From positions 1 through 8,574 of the forward strand of contig JABMMT010000058.1 in the NCBI GenBank assembly GCA_013205155.1: a stretch of 8,574 nt of DNA, given 5' to 3'. The position numbers and the translations under genes were made by a program. Positions 6,419 to 8,574 of this stretch are shown one piece after another (the first letter of the stretch is position 1; each line of letters begins with the position of its first letter). A model generated the notes under the pieces. It was not told where the DNA came from. It worked only from the letters and a program-made list of their open reading frames with translations, and did not search any database. Source of the stretch: Betaproteobacteria bacterium (lineage in GTDB: Bacteria; Pseudomonadota; Gammaproteobacteria; Burkholderiales; Burkholderiaceae).

Positions 6419-8362
6419 ATGGCACTCATTCCACAATCTTTCATTGCCGATTTACTCAATCGGGTAGACATCGTTGATGTGGTTGGGCAACACGTAAAAC
6501 TAAAAAAAGCGGGCGCCAACTATCAAGGTTTATGCCCGTTTCATTCTGAGAAATCACCCTCATTTTCTGTATCACCCACGAAACAGTTTTATCACTGCTT
6601 TGGTTGCGGGGCGCATGGTTCGGCGATTAGTTTTCTGATGGAATACTCCGGGCTAGGGTATGTCGATGCGATCGAAGACCTTGCCCGCTCTGCAGGCCTT
6701 GATGTACCCCGTGAGGAACGCACTGCAAATGATGTTGCTCGTCAGCAGCAGGCTATGGCTTTAAGTGAAGTCATGAGTGCCGCCGCAGATTGGTATCGCC
6801 AACAACTCAAAGGAAATACTCGGGCAGTCGAGTACCTCAAGGGTAGAGGCTTAACTGGAGAAATCGCTAAGCGCTATGCCCTTGGTTACACCCCTGATGG
6901 TTGGCAGGGCTTAGAAGCAGTCTTTGGAAGTTATACCAATGATGAGATAGCTAAAACGTTGCTCGAAGGCGGTCTATTGATTCAGGGAGAGCAGACTGAC
7001 AATAGTCAGCCAGTGAAGCGTTACGATCGTTTTCGCGATCGCATTATGTTTCCTATCCGGAACCCTAAAGGTCAAACCATTGGCTTTGGTGGACGCATCC
7101 TCGATCAAGGCGAACCTAAGTATTTAAATTCTCCAGAGACGCCCTTGTTCTCAAAAGGGAATACCTTGTATGGATTATTTGAGGCAAGACAAGCCATTCG
7201 TGCGCAAGAGTATGTTTTGGTTTGCGAAGGTTATATGGATGTAGTGGCGCTTGCACAACTGGGCTTTCCAAATGCGGTAGCAACCTTAGGAACTGCGTGC
7301 ACTGCAAATCATGTCCGTATGCTTTTAAGACAAACAGACAAAGTCATTTTTTCTTTTGATGGTGACTCTGCTGGTCAGCGTGCTGCACAAAGGGCACTCG
7401 AGGCTTGTTTACCGTTGATGTCTGACGATAAAGAGATTCGTTTCTTATTTTTACCCAGTGAGCATGATCCAGATAGTTATGTGCGGGCCTATGGCGCTCC
7501 TGCATTTGAAAAAGTCATCAAAGAAGCAATGTCTATATCTAGTTTCTTTTTTAAGATCGTTAGCGAAGCTCATGAATTAACAACGCCTGAAGGTAGGGCT
7601 CATACTCATCACGCTGCTAAGCCTTTACTGTTATCAATGCCGCCGATCGCGCTTCGTACTCAGATATTGCGAGAGTTAGCGATTCGGACAAATACGACTC
7701 CTGCTGAGCTTGAAGCTTTTTGTGGCTTGACAGTCGCACCTGCACAAGTAAGGCAATCGACTTATCAAGCTGCACAAACCCGGACGCAAAATCCATATTC
7801 CAATATGGGTAACAGACAAGGTGCGCCTTGGCAGGCTTCTAAGGGATCAGCAAAACGAGTTGCTACTCACAATATTGAGCCACCTAAGGCACCTACTGAT
7901 TTAGCTGAGCAAATGTTGCGCGTACTGGTTCAATTTCCTCACTTAGGGAAGGCGATGGATAGCAATCAACGTGGGTTGGCTTTAAAAGCAGCAGAGCAAA
8001 GATCAGCCAAGGCCCTTGATTTAATGAAAGACCTATTAGCGCAATGCGATCAGGTTGAACTCATTGCTGGTGAGGATGGCAAGCCTGGTGTTGTGGGGGC
8101 GGGTGCATTTGCGATGTTCCAAGATCAGCTATCTCACAGTGAAATGGCGCCGCTCTATGAAGTTCTCAGAAAGCGGGTGATGGATTCTGATTTGGAATTA
8201 GATGGGGCAGTTGCAGACTTAGAAGGTGCCTTCAAAAAACTTGAATTAATCCACCTCAAACAAGAAATGACCGAAATAGCCCAAAAAATCGCTGGAAATG
8301 CCGCCGATGAGCAAGATCGCGCACGATATCGTGAATTGGGCGAAAAACTGAAATTCTCCTAA
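6419..8362 (+). CDS. dnaG: DNA primase
   Basis: The 647-residue protein makes the RNA primers for chromosome replication at the fork, in contact with the DnaB helicase. All three regions are present. The CHC2 zinc-binding domain occupies about 1-100 with C39, H42, C60 and C63 as ligands. The RNA polymerase core spans about 115-430: RDRIMFPI (206-213), GRILDQGEPKYLNSPETPLFSKGNTLYG (225-252), and the TOPRIM acidic residues E270 (CEGYMDV), D314 and D316 (FDGDSAG), and D350 and D352 (DPDSYV). A Gln/Thr/Asn-rich, probably flexible linker (about 440-490) leads to the helical helicase-binding domain (about 490-647). It is longer than E. coli DnaG (581), mainly in the linker and tail. No Shine-Dalgarno sequence is seen before the ATG, consistent with deliberately low expression. 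A hairpin overlaps the stop codon. Confidence 0.98.
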   Translation: MALIPQSFIADLLNRVDIVDVVGQHVKLKKAGANYQGLCPFHSEKSPSFSVSPTKQFYHCFGCGAHGSAISFLMEYSGLGYVDAIEDLARSAGLDVPREERTANDVARQQQAMALSEVMSAAADWYRQQLKGNTRAVEYLKGRGLTGEIAKRYALGYTPDGWQGLEAVFGSYTNDEIAKTLLEGGLLIQGEQTDNSQPVKRYDRFRDRIMFPIRNPKGQTIGFGGRILDQGEPKYLNSPETPLFSKGNTLYGLFEARQAIRAQEYVLVCEGYMDVVALAQLGFPNAVATLGTACTANHVRMLLRQTDKVIFSFDGDSAGQRAAQRALEACLPLMSDDKEIRFLFLPSEHDPDSYVRAYGAPAFEKVIKEAMSISSFFFKIVSEAHELTTPEGRAHTHHAAKPLLLSMPPIALRTQILRELAIRTNTTPAELEAFCGLTVAPAQVRQSTYQAAQTRTQNPYSNMGNRQGAPWQASKGSAKRVATHNIEPPKAPTDLAEQMLRVLVQFPHLGKAMDSNQRGLALKAAEQRSAKALDLMKDLLAQCDQVELIAGEDGKPGVVGAGAFAMFQDQLSHSEMAPLYEVLRKRVMDSDLELDGAVADLEGAFKKLELIHLKQEMTEIAQKIAGNAADEQDRARYRELGEKLKFS

Positions 8363-8368
8363 GAATTT
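8351..8368 (+). repeat. Perfect inverted repeat spanning the dnaG stop codon
   Basis: AAATTCT (8351-8357) and AGAATTT (8362-8368) are perfect complements around a CCTA loop, with the stop codon at the loop and 3' arm. The stem is AT-rich and has no T-run behind it, so it is a poor terminator. In E. coli the dnaG-rpoD transcript is cut near this point, so an RNA processing or stability element is possible. Confidence 0.4.
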
Positions 8369-8377
8369 TCTGATTTA

Positions 8378-8408
8378 CCCCTAGAAATTTACTTAAATTA
8401 CCCCATAT
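8378..8408 (+). promoter_or_regulatory. Heat-shock (RpoH/sigma-32 type) promoter downstream of dnaG
   Basis: A -35 like element CCCCTAGAAA (8378-8387) is one base from the sigma-32 form CTTGAAA in its core. After a 13-bp spacer comes CCCCATAT (8401-8408), a full match to the sigma-32 -10 consensus CCCCATnT. Spacing and both elements fit known RpoH promoters. The start point would fall near 8415. E. coli rpoD also has a heat-shock promoter, located inside dnaG, so the presence of one here is biologically coherent. Confidence 0.65.
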
Positions 8409-8432
8409 TTTTAAGAAGATAGAGGGAAAAAA

Positions 8433-8451
8433 AGTCGTAATCGACTATAAT
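8433..8451 (+). promoter_or_regulatory. Sigma-70 type -10 box overlapping a small palindrome
   Basis: TATAAT at 8446-8451 is a perfect -10 hexamer. The first base is shared with a perfect inverted repeat: AGTCG (8433-8437), TAAT, CGACT (8442-8446). No -35 element or TGn extension is visible upstream, so the promoter may be weak or activator-dependent, and the palindrome could be an operator. The start point would be near 8458, which leaves at least 117 nt of leader in the window. Confidence 0.5.
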
Positions 8452-8486
8452 CCTATGTTCCCAAGAAAAAACCGATTTAATTCAGC

Positions 8487-8523
8487 CACTTGCGCTGTAT
8501 TGTGATGAAATTTTGGGCAAGTG
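8487..8523 (+). repeat. Hairpin-forming inverted repeat in the leader after dnaG (first)
   Basis: CACTTGC (8487-8493) and GCAAGTG (8517-8523) are perfect 7-bp complements enclosing 23 nt. They lie downstream of both putative promoters, so they would be transcribed as a stem. No T-run follows, so this is not an intrinsic terminator. Confidence 0.4.
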
Positions 8524-8531
8524 AACAACGG

Positions 8532-8549
8532 GACTGTCATTAATCAGTC
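8532..8549 (+). repeat. Hairpin-forming inverted repeat in the leader after dnaG (second)
   Basis: GACTG (8532-8536) and CAGTC (8545-8549) form a 5-bp stem with an 8-nt AT-rich loop, 8 nt after the preceding hairpin. It is short and could be chance. The expected rpoD start codon is not identifiable in the remaining 25 bases. Confidence 0.3.
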
Positions 8550-8574
8550 GATATCAACAACAGTAATGTGAGTA

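Noticed and set aside
8375..8404. Direct repeat TTACCCC (8375-8381 and 8398-8404) as a regulator binding site
   Set aside because: Both copies fall on the C-rich parts of the -35 and -10 boxes of the heat-shock promoter, which explains them better.
8505..8571. Short leader open frames (ATG 8505, 12 codons; GTG 8521, 16 codons)
   Set aside because: Neither has a ribosome binding site or a regulatory residue pattern such as repeated codons; frames this short are expected by chance.
8568..8574. GTG at the right edge as the rpoD start
   Set aside because: Only two codons and one base are visible and no Shine-Dalgarno site precedes it, so it cannot be supported, although synteny predicts rpoD close by.
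1..8574. Mobile element, CRISPR array, tRNA or defence system
   Set aside because: No transposase, phage-type gene, regular spaced repeat array, cloverleaf or defence domain was found; all genes are core functions in conserved order.

Overview
The window is an ordinary stretch of core genome from a Gram-negative bacterium, most likely a betaproteobacterium of the family Burkholderiaceae. The fairly low GC, the protein sequences and the gene order (Rieske gene divergent from xseB-ispA-dxs-folE2, then tsaD divergent from rpsU-yqeY-dnaG) fit a Polynucleobacter-like freshwater lineage. That genus assignment is from memory of protein and synteny style, not from a search. I see no insertion sequence, phage gene, CRISPR array, tRNA or rRNA, and no clear sign of recent transfer.

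Layout. Positions 1-374 (minus strand) hold the N-terminal part of a Rieske [2Fe-2S] oxygenase-type protein that runs off the left edge. A divergent promoter region (375-535) separates it from a tight plus-strand operon: xseB (exonuclease VII small subunit), ispA (farnesyl diphosphate synthase), dxs (DXP synthase) and folE2 (GTP cyclohydrolase IB). ispA and dxs belong to isoprenoid synthesis: dxs opens the MEP pathway and ispA condenses its C5 products to C15. folE2 opens folate synthesis. tsaD (tRNA t6A modification) converges on folE2 with 14 bp between the stop codons.

A 77-bp divergent spacer then leads into the macromolecular synthesis operon: rpsU (ribosomal protein S21), a strong intrinsic terminator, yqeY (GatB/YqeY domain), dnaG (primase), and a 212-nt region at the right edge that should lead into rpoD, although no rpoD coding sequence is visible. 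This operon ties translation initiation, replication priming and the main sigma factor together.

The most interesting material is regulatory. Downstream of dnaG there is a close match to a heat-shock (RpoH/sigma-32) promoter, followed by a perfect TATAAT -10 box embedded in a small palindrome, then two hairpin-forming inverted repeats. This suggests dual-promoter, leader-controlled expression of the next gene. A terminator placed between rpsU and the rest of the operon would set S21 output far above primase output. No wholly new system is apparent among the protein-coding genes.
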